Below are positions 8,178-15,537 of a DNA stretch of 64,000 nt, piece after piece. Where the stretch lies: positions 1-64,000 of the forward strand of contig JBCDMB010000004.1 of assembly GCA_038744685.1 (NCBI GenBank). Reading direction: 5' to 3'. Position 1 is the first letter of the stretch. Each line of letters begins with the position of its first letter. Position numbers and translations under genes: made by a program. Under the pieces are notes generated by a model, which worked only from the letters and a program-made list of their open reading frames with translations, did not search any database and was not told the origin of the DNA. The stretch is from Verrucomicrobiota bacterium. GTDB lineage: Bacteria; Verrucomicrobiota; Verrucomicrobiia; Opitutales; Puniceicoccaceae.

Positions 8178-8950
8178 TGAAAGAAAAATACCAATTGATT
8201 TTGTCAGGAATGGTCTTGGCTGCAGCGCCAGTGCTCTCACAGACAGAGGCTGAACTCGAGGAACTCGAGAAAGACGCCCCTCTAACGTTTCTCGATGAAC
8301 TGAAAGGCGAGGCTAATTTTACCGCTGGATGGGACAGTATCTATCTGGCGGAAGGACGGGATGATTTGGGAGATGGCGGTCTGGTTTATGCTGAATTTTC
8401 GGGTACGATTGGACCCGCCGCTTTGGGGACCTGGTTCGCCGACGGGACCGAGGTCGATTACAATGAGTGGAACATTTTTGGCGAGTTGTCTGCTGAACTA
8501 GCGGATGGCCTCGAGGGTTACATCGGTTACACACACTTGATCTTCTTCGATGATGGAGAAAGATCCGACGACGACGAGCTTGGGGTGGGTCTTACCTATG
8601 TGATCCATGAGTTTCTTGAGACTGCTGTTGATGCGGTCTACTCGTTTGAAGCCGGAGGAGCATTTCTCGAATTGGGTCTGGGAGTTCCTGTTGGAGTGAC
8701 TGATTCGTTTTCTCTGGCGCCCAACGCGATCCTAGGACTCGATTTTGGATATAGGACGGATGAGTACGATGGCTGGAATCACTTTCAAGTTGGAATTGAT
8801 GCGGAATATTCGATCGGTGAACGACTTGCGATTGGTGGATACGCGGCTTACGCCTTTGCGCTGGAAGACATCGATCGTGAAGAAGACGAAACTGGCGAGG
8901 ACATTGGAGACAATCCAGCCTTTGGCGTCTTTGCCTCCATTTCATTCTAA
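8177..8950 (+). CDS. Outer-membrane beta-barrel protein, probably metal-regulated porin
   Basis: A 257-residue protein with a signal peptide (start M-K-E-K, hydrophobic core to about residue 22). The rest consists of alternating amphipathic strands ending in a terminal Phe (A-S-I-S-F), the C-terminal signature of outer-membrane barrels. It is acidic, with a D-D-G-E-R-S-D-D-D-E segment and an E-D-E-T-G-E-D loop that could attract cations. It weakly resembles TorF-like porins; I do not recognise a named family. I chose the ATG at 8177 because it gives the signal peptide; an upstream in-frame start at 8060 lies inside mntR. The operator overlaps its start. Letting Mn(II) into the periplasm under scarcity is an inference. 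Confidence 0.75.
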   Translation: MKEKYQLILSGMVLAAAPVLSQTEAELEELEKDAPLTFLDELKGEANFTAGWDSIYLAEGRDDLGDGGLVYAEFSGTIGPAALGTWFADGTEVDYNEWNIFGELSAELADGLEGYIGYTHLIFFDDGERSDDDELGVGLTYVIHEFLETAVDAVYSFEAGGAFLELGLGVPVGVTDSFSLAPNAILGLDFGYRTDEYDGWNHFQVGIDAEYSIGERLAIGGYAAYAFALEDIDREEDETGEDIGDNPAFGVFASISF

Positions 8951-9122
8951 CGAGGATCTTCCATCGAGTAGGGAAAATCTAAGTGAAGAGTCTGCGAAGG
9001 TCCTTTATTCTACTCCCCCTTTTCTCCCTGAGTTTATCCCGGGCATTCTTTCGTACTCGGACACTAGGCTGCGGTTTTTGAAATGACGCTAAGCTCCTTT
9101 CGTCGCTGGAAGAAATTGGGGA

Positions 9123-9158
9123 TTGACACACGGTGAAAACAATGTAGCCATAGCTACG
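9123..9158 (+). promoter_or_regulatory. Putative MntR promoter-operator of the metal ABC operon
   Basis: TTGACA (9123-9128), a 14-nt gap, then TGTAGCC-AT-AGCTACG (9143-9158). The GTAGC/GCTAC core is a perfect dyad; the outer bases are relaxed compared with the copy at 8162. The dyad ends two bases before the ATG at 9161 and no Shine-Dalgarno lies between, again pointing to a leaderless message. Identical spacing from the -35 in both promoters is the main argument that these are functional. Confidence 0.65.
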
Positions 9159-9160
9159 AA

Positions 9161-10189
9161 ATGAGAAATCACCGGAAATCCTTCAAACTTTTGACAGTGC
9201 TCCTCGGAAAACGTTTTCGCGCTTCCACGACTTTCTTCTTAGGACTGGCAGCTTTTTGCGGAATGACACTTTCCTCTTCTGAAGTCAAAGCGGGCCCGGA
9301 GGAATATCCTTATGAGGTAGCGGCTACCGTGGGCATGATTGCGGATATTGTCCGTGAAGTTGCTGGAGATAAAGCTGAGGTGACCGCAATAATCGGTGAA
9401 GGGATCGACCCTCACCTGTTCAAGCCCACAAGGAGTGCCCTCGTTGCCTTGGATCAGGCCGATGTGATTTTCTATAATGGACTGATGCTCGAGGGCAAAA
9501 TGGGAGATGTCCTGGTGCGACTGGCGAGGAAGGGTAAACCAGTGTATGCCGTCACCGAGGTGATCCTCGATGACGGGAATTTCGTTTTAACCGATGAAGA
9601 GGATCATTTTGACCCCCATGTGTGGATGGACGTCAAGGGTTGGATTCTTGCCACGGGAGTGGTAGCTGACGCACTTTCCGAATACGACCCAGCCAACGCA
9701 GACTTCTACAAGGAGAATGCGGAAACTTACACGACCCAGCTAAGAGCTTTAGAGCAGTATGCGACGGAGGTGATGGAGACGATACCAGAGAGCCAGCGCT
9801 ACCTTGTCACTGCGCACGACGCCTTTAGCTATCTGGGCCGGGCGTATGGAATTGAAGTGCGAGGAATTCAAGGATTGAGCACCGAGTCGGAAGCGGGTGT
9901 GCGGGATATCGAAAACTTGGTTGACTTCCTCGTTGAGCAAGGGATTCCTGCTGTGTTCATAGAGACGTCGGTTTCAGATAAAAATGTGAGAGCACTGATT
10001 GAGGGAGCCCGTTCCCGTGGACACGAACTGGTGGTCGGAGGCGAGTTGTTCTCTGACGCAATGGGCCCTGCAGGAACCTACGAGGGTACCTACATCGGTA
10101 TGATCGATCATAATGTGACTATGATCGCGAATGCTCTTGGCGGCAAGGCCCCTGAGAGTGGAATGAATGGCAAACTCACGCATGAGTAA
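9161..10189 (+). CDS. mntA: Metal ABC transporter substrate-binding protein (TroA/MntA type)
   Basis: A 342-residue cluster A-I metal-binding protein. The signal peptide has a long basic n-region (R-N-H-R-K to about 20) and probably ends near residue 44. The metal ligands are His85 (D-P-H-L-F-K-P), His153 (D-P-H-V-W-M-D), His219 (T-A-H-D-A-F) and Asp299 (F-S-D-A-M-G). This His3-Asp set is TroA-like; pneumococcal PsaA has Glu as third ligand. No His-rich loop is present, which argues against a dedicated zinc ZnuA. Metal choice is therefore inferred from the MntR context. It overlaps the ATPase gene by 23 bp. Confidence 0.9.
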   Translation: MRNHRKSFKLLTVLLGKRFRASTTFFLGLAAFCGMTLSSSEVKAGPEEYPYEVAATVGMIADIVREVAGDKAEVTAIIGEGIDPHLFKPTRSALVALDQADVIFYNGLMLEGKMGDVLVRLARKGKPVYAVTEVILDDGNFVLTDEEDHFDPHVWMDVKGWILATGVVADALSEYDPANADFYKENAETYTTQLRALEQYATEVMETIPESQRYLVTAHDAFSYLGRAYGIEVRGIQGLSTESEAGVRDIENLVDFLVEQGIPAVFIETSVSDKNVRALIEGARSRGHELVVGGELFSDAMGPAGTYEGTYIGMIDHNVTMIANALGGKAPESGMNGKLTHE

Positions 10190-10970
10190 ATCGAGCGAAC
10201 GTGCGTTTGATCATTCCTCAAACGCGCCTATCTCGATTCACGATCTTACGGTCGCTTACCAACGCAAGCCAGTTTTGTGGGATGTTGATCTTGACATCCC
10301 GGAAGGCAAATTGATCGGTGTTGTTGGCCCAAATGGCGCGGGTAAAAGCACGCTCATTAAGGCTTGCCTTGACCTTGTCCCAAAGGCCTCTGGGGATATT
10401 CGTTTCTTCGGAAAGCCCTACCGCAAGCAAAGGGCTCTGGTGGGCTACGTTCCCCAAAGGGAAAGCGTAGACTGGGACTTCCCCGTAAGCGCAAGGGATG
10501 TAGTCGCAATGGGACTCTACGGCAGGATTGGCTGGTGTCGCCCGGTGGGGAGGAAAAACCGTGATCTTTCCGGGCAGGCGCTGGATCATGTTGGCATTGG
10601 CCACTTAGCGGATCGTCAGATTAGTCAGCTTTCCGGTGGGCAGCAGCAACGGGTCTTCCTCGCGAGAGCGCTGGCTCAAGACGCCCAGATTTACTTGATG
10701 GACGAGCCTTTTGCTGCGGTCGATGCGGCGACGGAAAGGGCAATTGTTAATCTTCTGAAAGAGCTGAAGGAAAAAAAACGGACTGTGGTCGTCGTTCATC
10801 ACGATCTCGCTACTGTAAGCCAGTATTTTGATTGGGTGATTCTACTCAACATGCGGGTTGTTGCAGCCGGACCGACCAGTGAGATTTTCAATTCGGAGAA
10901 TTTGAAAAAAACCTACGGTGGAAAGCTAACGCTGATCGCTGAGGCTGGGCACGCGCTGCAAACCGGCTAG
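10167..10970 (+). CDS. mntB: Metal ABC transporter ATP-binding protein
   Basis: A 267-residue cytoplasmic ATPase. Walker A is G-P-N-G-A-G-K-S-T (54-62). The Q-loop lies in V-P-Q-R, the signature L-S-G-G-Q-Q-Q-R is near 155, and Walker B Y-L-M-D-E-P-F is followed by the H-loop in V-V-V-H-H-D. The V-D-W-D-F-P stretch after the Q-loop is typical of Mn/Zn/Fe chelate-type ATPases. It starts inside the end of the binding-protein gene (ATG at 10167, or 10182), consistent with coupling, and ends two bases before the first permease. Confidence 0.92.
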   Translation: MANSRMSKSSERAFDHSSNAPISIHDLTVAYQRKPVLWDVDLDIPEGKLIGVVGPNGAGKSTLIKACLDLVPKASGDIRFFGKPYRKQRALVGYVPQRESVDWDFPVSARDVVAMGLYGRIGWCRPVGRKNRDLSGQALDHVGIGHLADRQISQLSGGQQQRVFLARALAQDAQIYLMDEPFAAVDAATERAIVNLLKELKEKKRTVVVVHHDLATVSQYFDWVILLNMRVVAAGPTSEIFNSENLKKTYGGKLTLIAEAGHALQTG

Positions 10971-10972
10971 GT

Positions 10973-12304
10973 TTGATGGAAACCGTTTGGAGAGTCCTCT
11001 TCCTCCTGGATTATAACACCCGCCTGGTGGTTCTGAGCACAATCATCCTGGGTGTTGCGTCGGGTTTGATTGGTAGTTTTCTGCTCCTCCGCAAGCGTTC
11101 GCTGATGGGCGACGCTCTTTCCCATGCCTGTCTACCGGGCATCGGCCTAGCGTTTCTGGTGATGGTTATGCTGGGCGGTTCAGGGAAGTCGCTTTTAGGG
11201 CTTCTGGTTGGTGCGACAATCACAGGAGTGTTGGGTGTGGGCTGTGTTTTGTTGATCCGCAATCTTAGCCGGATAAAAGATGATGCAGCGATGGGGATCG
11301 TCCTGAGTGTTTTCTTTGGCTTGGGGGTCGCGATTCTCGGAATGGTTCAGACGGTTCCAAACGTCAGTGCAGCGGGGCTTGAGTTTTTCATCTACGGTAA
11401 GACAGCATCGATGTTGTTCAGCGATTTTATCCTCCTTAGCGGGGTGGGTATTCTCGTAGTTCTTGGGTCTATCCTGTTGATGAAAGAGTTTACCTTACTC
11501 TGCTTTGATGATGGTTTTGCGCGGTCGCTTGGATGGCCCGTGCACCGACTGGATCTAATCATGTTGGCTTTGGTAAGCGCTGTAACAGTCGTCGGTTTGC
11601 AGGCAGTTGGCTTGATTCTGATTATCGCGTTTCTCATCATCCCTGCAGCAGCAGCCCGTTTTTGGACGGATGATCTGCGGACCATGCTCATTCTGGCCGG
11701 AGCAATCGGGGGATTGAGCGGATGGCTCGGCTCCTCGGTAAGTGCGCTCCTTCCCAGACTGCCAGCAGGATCGATAATTGTGCTTGTGGCAGCGGCTGTC
11801 TTTGGGTTCAGCCTGTTTTTCGGGCGCGCACGTGGCATTCTGCGCCGTTTTGCCGCGCAATTGCGGCTTCGGCGTAAGGTTGGACGGCAGCATTTGTTGC
11901 GTGGTGTCTACGAGATCCTCGAACATCGGCAGACGACAGACCCGTCCCACCTGGTGAATGAACCCGTCGATTTTCGAGAATTGTTGGCAAAGCGCACCTG
12001 GACGCTGGGTCATTTGCGGAAGTTGATCAAGGATGCTGATCACGAAGACCACATTGATCGGTTCGATGGCCAGTCGCTTCGCCTTTCAGAGTCAGGGTTC
12101 GGAGAGGCGGCGAGGACGACTCGCAATCACCGATTGTGGGAGATGTATTTGATTTCGCATGCCGATATTGCTCCGTCGCACGTAGACCGAGATGCGGATG
12201 CAGTAGAGCACGTGCTGAGTCCTGACATGGTTCGCGAGCTTGAGGAAAAATTGGGACTGCAGAAGATTCCAGTCAGCCCGCATTCTCTGGAGGTAGCCAG
12301 ATGA
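10973..12304 (+). CDS. mntC: Metal ABC transporter permease fused to a DtxR/MntR-like domain
   Basis: A 443-residue protein, about 150 longer than a normal permease. Residues 1 to about 285 are an ABC-3 family permease with eight or nine membrane segments and the motifs R-S-L-M-G-D-A-L-S-H and G-L-I-L-I-I-A-F-L-I. After a basic linker (about 286-300), the C-terminus resembles DtxR/MntR: a winged-helix part, then R-N-H-R-L-W-E and V-E-H-V-L-S-P. Aligned to MntR, His386, Glu412 and His413 keep ligand positions and Asp409 replaces a Glu. The N-terminal Asp and Glu ligands are lost (His and Arg instead). The tail should face the cytoplasm and may sense metal to gate transport; that is inference. 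DNA binding by a membrane-tethered domain is another option. Confidence 0.88.
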   Translation: MMETVWRVLFLLDYNTRLVVLSTIILGVASGLIGSFLLLRKRSLMGDALSHACLPGIGLAFLVMVMLGGSGKSLLGLLVGATITGVLGVGCVLLIRNLSRIKDDAAMGIVLSVFFGLGVAILGMVQTVPNVSAAGLEFFIYGKTASMLFSDFILLSGVGILVVLGSILLMKEFTLLCFDDGFARSLGWPVHRLDLIMLALVSAVTVVGLQAVGLILIIAFLIIPAAAARFWTDDLRTMLILAGAIGGLSGWLGSSVSALLPRLPAGSIIVLVAAAVFGFSLFFGRARGILRRFAAQLRLRRKVGRQHLLRGVYEILEHRQTTDPSHLVNEPVDFRELLAKRTWTLGHLRKLIKDADHEDHIDRFDGQSLRLSESGFGEAARTTRNHRLWEMYLISHADIAPSHVDRDADAVEHVLSPDMVRELEEKLGLQKIPVSPHSLEVAR

Positions 12305-12384
12305 CCGGGAAGAGTGATCTAGTGGCAAATCGTTGCGGTTCTCAGTCCACGTCTTTCGGTGCACATGGGACTCTAAGATCTTCT

Positions 12385-12391
12385 AAGGAGG
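12385..12391 (+). promoter_or_regulatory. Ribosome binding site of mntD
   Basis: AAGGAGG lies seven bases before the GTG at 12399. It decides the start in favour of GTG and contrasts with the missing Shine-Dalgarno at the first gene of this operon. Confidence 0.8.
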
Positions 12392-12398
12392 GAAGGTT

Positions 12399-13379
12399 GT
12401 GACGTGGTTGCCGATGGATTCCTGGATCGTGGCGATCGGGGCCCTGTGCGCAGTTGCCTGCTCTCTGCCGGGCTGCTTTCTCGTCCTGCGTCGGATGAGC
12501 ATGATGGGTGATGCGATTAGCCATGCGGTTCTCCCCGGACTTGCGATCGCGTTTTTGGTTTCAGGGAGTCGGGCAAGTGTTATTATGTTCGTAGGGGCGG
12601 CCATCGTGGGAGTGTTGACGGCAGTCTTTACCCAGTGGATTAGTTCCTGGGGTAAGGTGGATCGGGGTGCTTCGATGGGGATTGTCTTTACAACTCTTTT
12701 CGCTCTCGGGCTTCTACTGATTGTGCAGGCTGCAAGTCACGTTGAGCTTGATGCCGGTTGCGTCCTCTACGGGGCACTGGAGTTGACACCGCTAGATGTG
12801 GTTGCGGAGATTTCCGTTGGTTCCACTATCCTCGAAGTTCCTCGGGCTTTCATAGTTCTCGGGATTGTGGCTCTACTGAACCTTTTTTTAGTGATCCTTT
12901 TCTTCAAAGAATTCCGCTTGAGTTCCTTCGATCCCTCGCTGGGCGATACGATCGGAGTATCCTCCGGACTGATGCATTACCTGCTGATGACGATGGTCGC
13001 GGTCACGACTGTCGCTTCCTTTGAAGCAGTTGGGAGTATTATTGTGATAGCGATGCTGGTCGTTCCTGCGGCTACTGCCCAACTTCTTACGGATCGCCTG
13101 GGCTGGATGTTGCCGATCAGTGCCGTGTTGGGAATGGTCGCAGCAGCAGCAGGCCATATTATGGCTTTGACGGTTCCGGTTTGGTTTGGCTTTGAGGATA
13201 CGAACACATCCGGGATGATGGCGGTAGCGGCAGGCCTCCTCTTTCTTGCTGCTTTCGTTTTGAGTCCTCGTTACGGTTTGCTAAGCAAGTACCTTGCGAG
13301 GAAAGGGTTGAGTTCGAAGGGAGCGCCACCGATCCCCTCAGAAGCATTTTTTGGTAGAGACAGGAAAGATCCGCTTTGA
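12399..13379 (+). CDS. mntD: Metal ABC transporter permease, second subunit
   Basis: A 326-residue ABC-3 family integral membrane protein with about eight to nine segments. It has the R-M-S-M-M-G-D-A-I-S-H-A motif, as in the first permease, and A-V-G-S-I-I-V-I-A-M-L-V-V-P-A in the late membrane region. It has normal length and no DtxR tail, so the two permeases are paralogous but differently built, probably forming a heterodimer. It is 94 bp downstream of mntC, with its own strong ribosome binding site. Confidence 0.9.
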   Translation: MTWLPMDSWIVAIGALCAVACSLPGCFLVLRRMSMMGDAISHAVLPGLAIAFLVSGSRASVIMFVGAAIVGVLTAVFTQWISSWGKVDRGASMGIVFTTLFALGLLLIVQAASHVELDAGCVLYGALELTPLDVVAEISVGSTILEVPRAFIVLGIVALLNLFLVILFFKEFRLSSFDPSLGDTIGVSSGLMHYLLMTMVAVTTVASFEAVGSIIVIAMLVVPAATAQLLTDRLGWMLPISAVLGMVAAAAGHIMALTVPVWFGFEDTNTSGMMAVAAGLLFLAAFVLSPRYGLLSKYLARKGLSSKGAPPIPSEAFFGRDRKDPL

Positions 13380-14040
13380 CAGGAGAGTGGGTAGGTCTGA
13401 GTTTTCGGAGTTTCCCTGCGTTATCATTCTTTGCCAAACCTACAGCTGTCCTTTTTCGATCTACTGGTTGACCCTGCTCGCAGCCCTATTCTGGTCTCCA
13501 CATCCCGCTCATGCTGAGGAGGAATCGAATCCAACGAAGGAAGAAAGGAATTGGATGATTACGGTTTTCGGGGGGCAATTGACCGACAACGTGTGGGAAG
13601 AAGCAGTGAATCCAGAAAAGACTGACTGGATTGATTCGTATATCGCGGGAGTAGCCGTGGCCCGCGATTTTGCACACGAAGGAAGATTTGATTTTGGGTG
13701 GGAGCTGCAGATGGTCGTCCATTTTGGTGACCAGAATCACCTCGAAGGAAACGGTTTGCTCTACTCCCGATACGAAATGCCTTCGAGCTGGCGGATCTGG
13801 AAGAGCGCTGCTTTTGGGCTGGGGTTGAGTTATGCGACGGATGTTCCAGAGTCTGAGGTTGACCGCGGGGGAGACTCGACCAACACGCTGGTTTATTGGA
13901 TGGCTGAGCTTGAGTTTTATCTGCCACCGGACCACCTGACACTAATCGTCCGGCTGCACCACCGTTCCGATGCGTATGGACTGTTTCCGGACGATACCGG
14001 GACTAACGCCTTTGTCGCGGGATTACGGTGGCGGTTTTGA
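13351..14040 (+). CDS. PagL-like outer-membrane beta-barrel protein
   Basis: An open frame of up to 229 residues with a signal-peptide-like stretch ending P-A-H-A (about residues 38-55), then barrel-type strands and a terminal Phe (L-R-W-R-F). Near the C-terminus, R-L-H-H-R-S-D-A resembles the catalytic H-x-S of the lipid A 3-O-deacylase PagL and its relatives; a matching acidic catalytic residue is not clear. The start is uncertain. No ATG precedes the signal peptide; TTG at 13351 lies inside mntD and GTG at 13387 is the other choice. It directly follows the metal operon and may be co-transcribed. An envelope role is likely, but activity is not proven. Confidence 0.6.
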   Translation: MVETGKIRFDRRVGRSEFSEFPCVIILCQTYSCPFSIYWLTLLAALFWSPHPAHAEEESNPTKEERNWMITVFGGQLTDNVWEEAVNPEKTDWIDSYIAGVAVARDFAHEGRFDFGWELQMVVHFGDQNHLEGNGLLYSRYEMPSSWRIWKSAAFGLGLSYATDVPESEVDRGGDSTNTLVYWMAELEFYLPPDHLTLIVRLHHRSDAYGLFPDDTGTNAFVAGLRWRF

Positions 14041-14091
14041 GCGATTGGCTTTTTTCGGAACCCTTGAAAGTCCTCGAACTGTTTGCGGTTC

Positions 14092-14362
14092 TAGAGCACT
14101 TTTCGGTTAATTTGAAATGTCAGGCTGAGCTGATTTTGTGACTCAACGAGGCTGAGGGCCGCGCTGCGCACTAGGAGTGCGTGAGCGTCCCTCGAACGCT
14201 GTTGGGGCTCAAAATCAGCCAGTCCTTTGGATGGGGAGTAAAGTAGGAGTTCGCTGCGTTAGCTTGGTGTTCACGGGCTTCAGCCCGCTACACACCAAGC
14301 CGCCTTGCGCTGCTCCTATTTTTTTCCCACCTGACGGTTCAAATTAAACGAAAAGTGCTCTA
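14092..14362 (+). mobile_element. 271-bp MITE-like structured repeat, copy 2
   Basis: Starts TAGAGCA and ends TGCTCTA, with terminal inverted repeats of about 33 bp. Its arms differ from those of copy 3 but match each other (TTAATTTGAA at the left, TTCAAATTAA at the right). Inside are the palindrome CGGGCTTCAGCCCG and its long flanking stem, closed here by TAGGAG and CTCCTA instead of TGAGAG and CTCTCA. It sits in the 436-bp space between the PagL-like gene and ppk2. The TA at both tips suggests a TA target, as for IS630/Tc1-mariner-type elements. Confidence 0.85.
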
Positions 14363-14476
14363 AATGTGACGAAGCTGTTTCAAAAAAGGGGGAAGGAGGC
14401 TCCTGCTTGCGAATTACTAAAATCCCAGAGAGTTTCGAAACCAGAGACTACATCTATCAATCTTCCAACCTAAAGT

Positions 14477-15454
14477 ATGAGTGAGAGAGACGACAGAACA
14501 GACCTAAGCGAGAGAACAGTGCAATTGGGCGGAAAGGAGTTTCCCTTTGAGCAGTTGCATGAAGAGCTGATTGAAGAAGTCGATGCCGAGTTCGAGCTCG
14601 ATATGGAGGATGTTTTTGAAGACCGGCTACGATCGAAACGAAGTACTGCTACCGAGGATTACTCGGGAGACCGAAAGGGATTTCGGAAGTTCTATTTCCG
14701 CGAACTCCGTCGCCTGCAGATTGAGTTGGTGCGACTGCAAGACTGGGTTCAGGCGTCCGGTTTTAAGCTCGCTATTTTATTTGAAGGCCGTGACTCCGCA
14801 GGTAAAGGAGGCGTCATAAAACGCATCACCCAGCGACTGAATCCCCGGGTCTGTAAGGTGGTGGCCTTGCCAGCTCCGAATGATCGGCAGAAGACACAGT
14901 TTTATTTCCAACGCTACGTTCCTTACCTTCCAGCAGCTGGTGAGATCGTACTTTTTGACCGCTCGTGGTACAACCGAGCAGGCGTAGAGTCCGTGATGGG
15001 ATTCGCCACAAGTGATCAGGTGGAACAGTTTTACGAAGATGTTCCTCTCTTTGAGAAGCTCATCACGAATGCCGGGATCATGCTTCTGAAGTTTTGGTTT
15101 TCCATCGATGATGAAGAGCAGGAACTCAGGTTCCTCTGCCGCATTCATGATCCTTTGAAGCAGTGGAAACTCAGCCCCATGGACCTACAGTCACGGGTCC
15201 GCTGGGAGGACTACACGAAGGCGAAGGAGAAGATGCTGTTCGAGACAAGTTTTGACTACGCCCCTTGGCGAGTCGTCGAGGGAAACGACAAGAAGCACGC
15301 TCGGTTGAATTGTATTCGTCATATTCTCGAAGTCGTCCCCTACGAGAGCGTGGAACATGAAAAGGTCGAATTGCCCGAGAGAGTCTATCACGAGAACTAC
15401 ATCCGGAAGCCCGTTCCGGAGGAAATGAAGGTTCCGAGATACTATCCGGATTGA
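14477..15454 (+). CDS. ppk2: Polyphosphate kinase 2 family protein
   Basis: A 325-residue cytoplasmic kinase of the single-domain PPK2 type. After an acidic N-terminal region (about 1-65) comes the P-loop G-R-D-S-A-G-K-G-G (104-112). The lid region follows, with R-Y-V-P-Y-L-P and the Walker B-like F-D-R-S-W-Y-N-R. These enzymes move phosphate between polyphosphate and nucleoside phosphates, usually to rebuild GTP or ATP from the diphosphate. The sequence does not settle the nucleotide choice. It converges on an MFS transporter 83 bp away. The ATG at 14477 has no strong Shine-Dalgarno. Confidence 0.93.
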   Translation: MSERDDRTDLSERTVQLGGKEFPFEQLHEELIEEVDAEFELDMEDVFEDRLRSKRSTATEDYSGDRKGFRKFYFRELRRLQIELVRLQDWVQASGFKLAILFEGRDSAGKGGVIKRITQRLNPRVCKVVALPAPNDRQKTQFYFQRYVPYLPAAGEIVLFDRSWYNRAGVESVMGFATSDQVEQFYEDVPLFEKLITNAGIMLLKFWFSIDDEEQELRFLCRIHDPLKQWKLSPMDLQSRVRWEDYTKAKEKMLFETSFDYAPWRVVEGNDKKHARLNCIRHILEVVPYESVEHEKVELPERVYHENYIRKPVPEEMKVPRYYPD

Positions 15455-15537
15455 ACTACAGGAAGAACACCCAGTTTCGGCCGAATAGACCGCTGATTAG
15501 GACGGATCTAATGGCAACATTAGCCTCTTCGAGTAGC

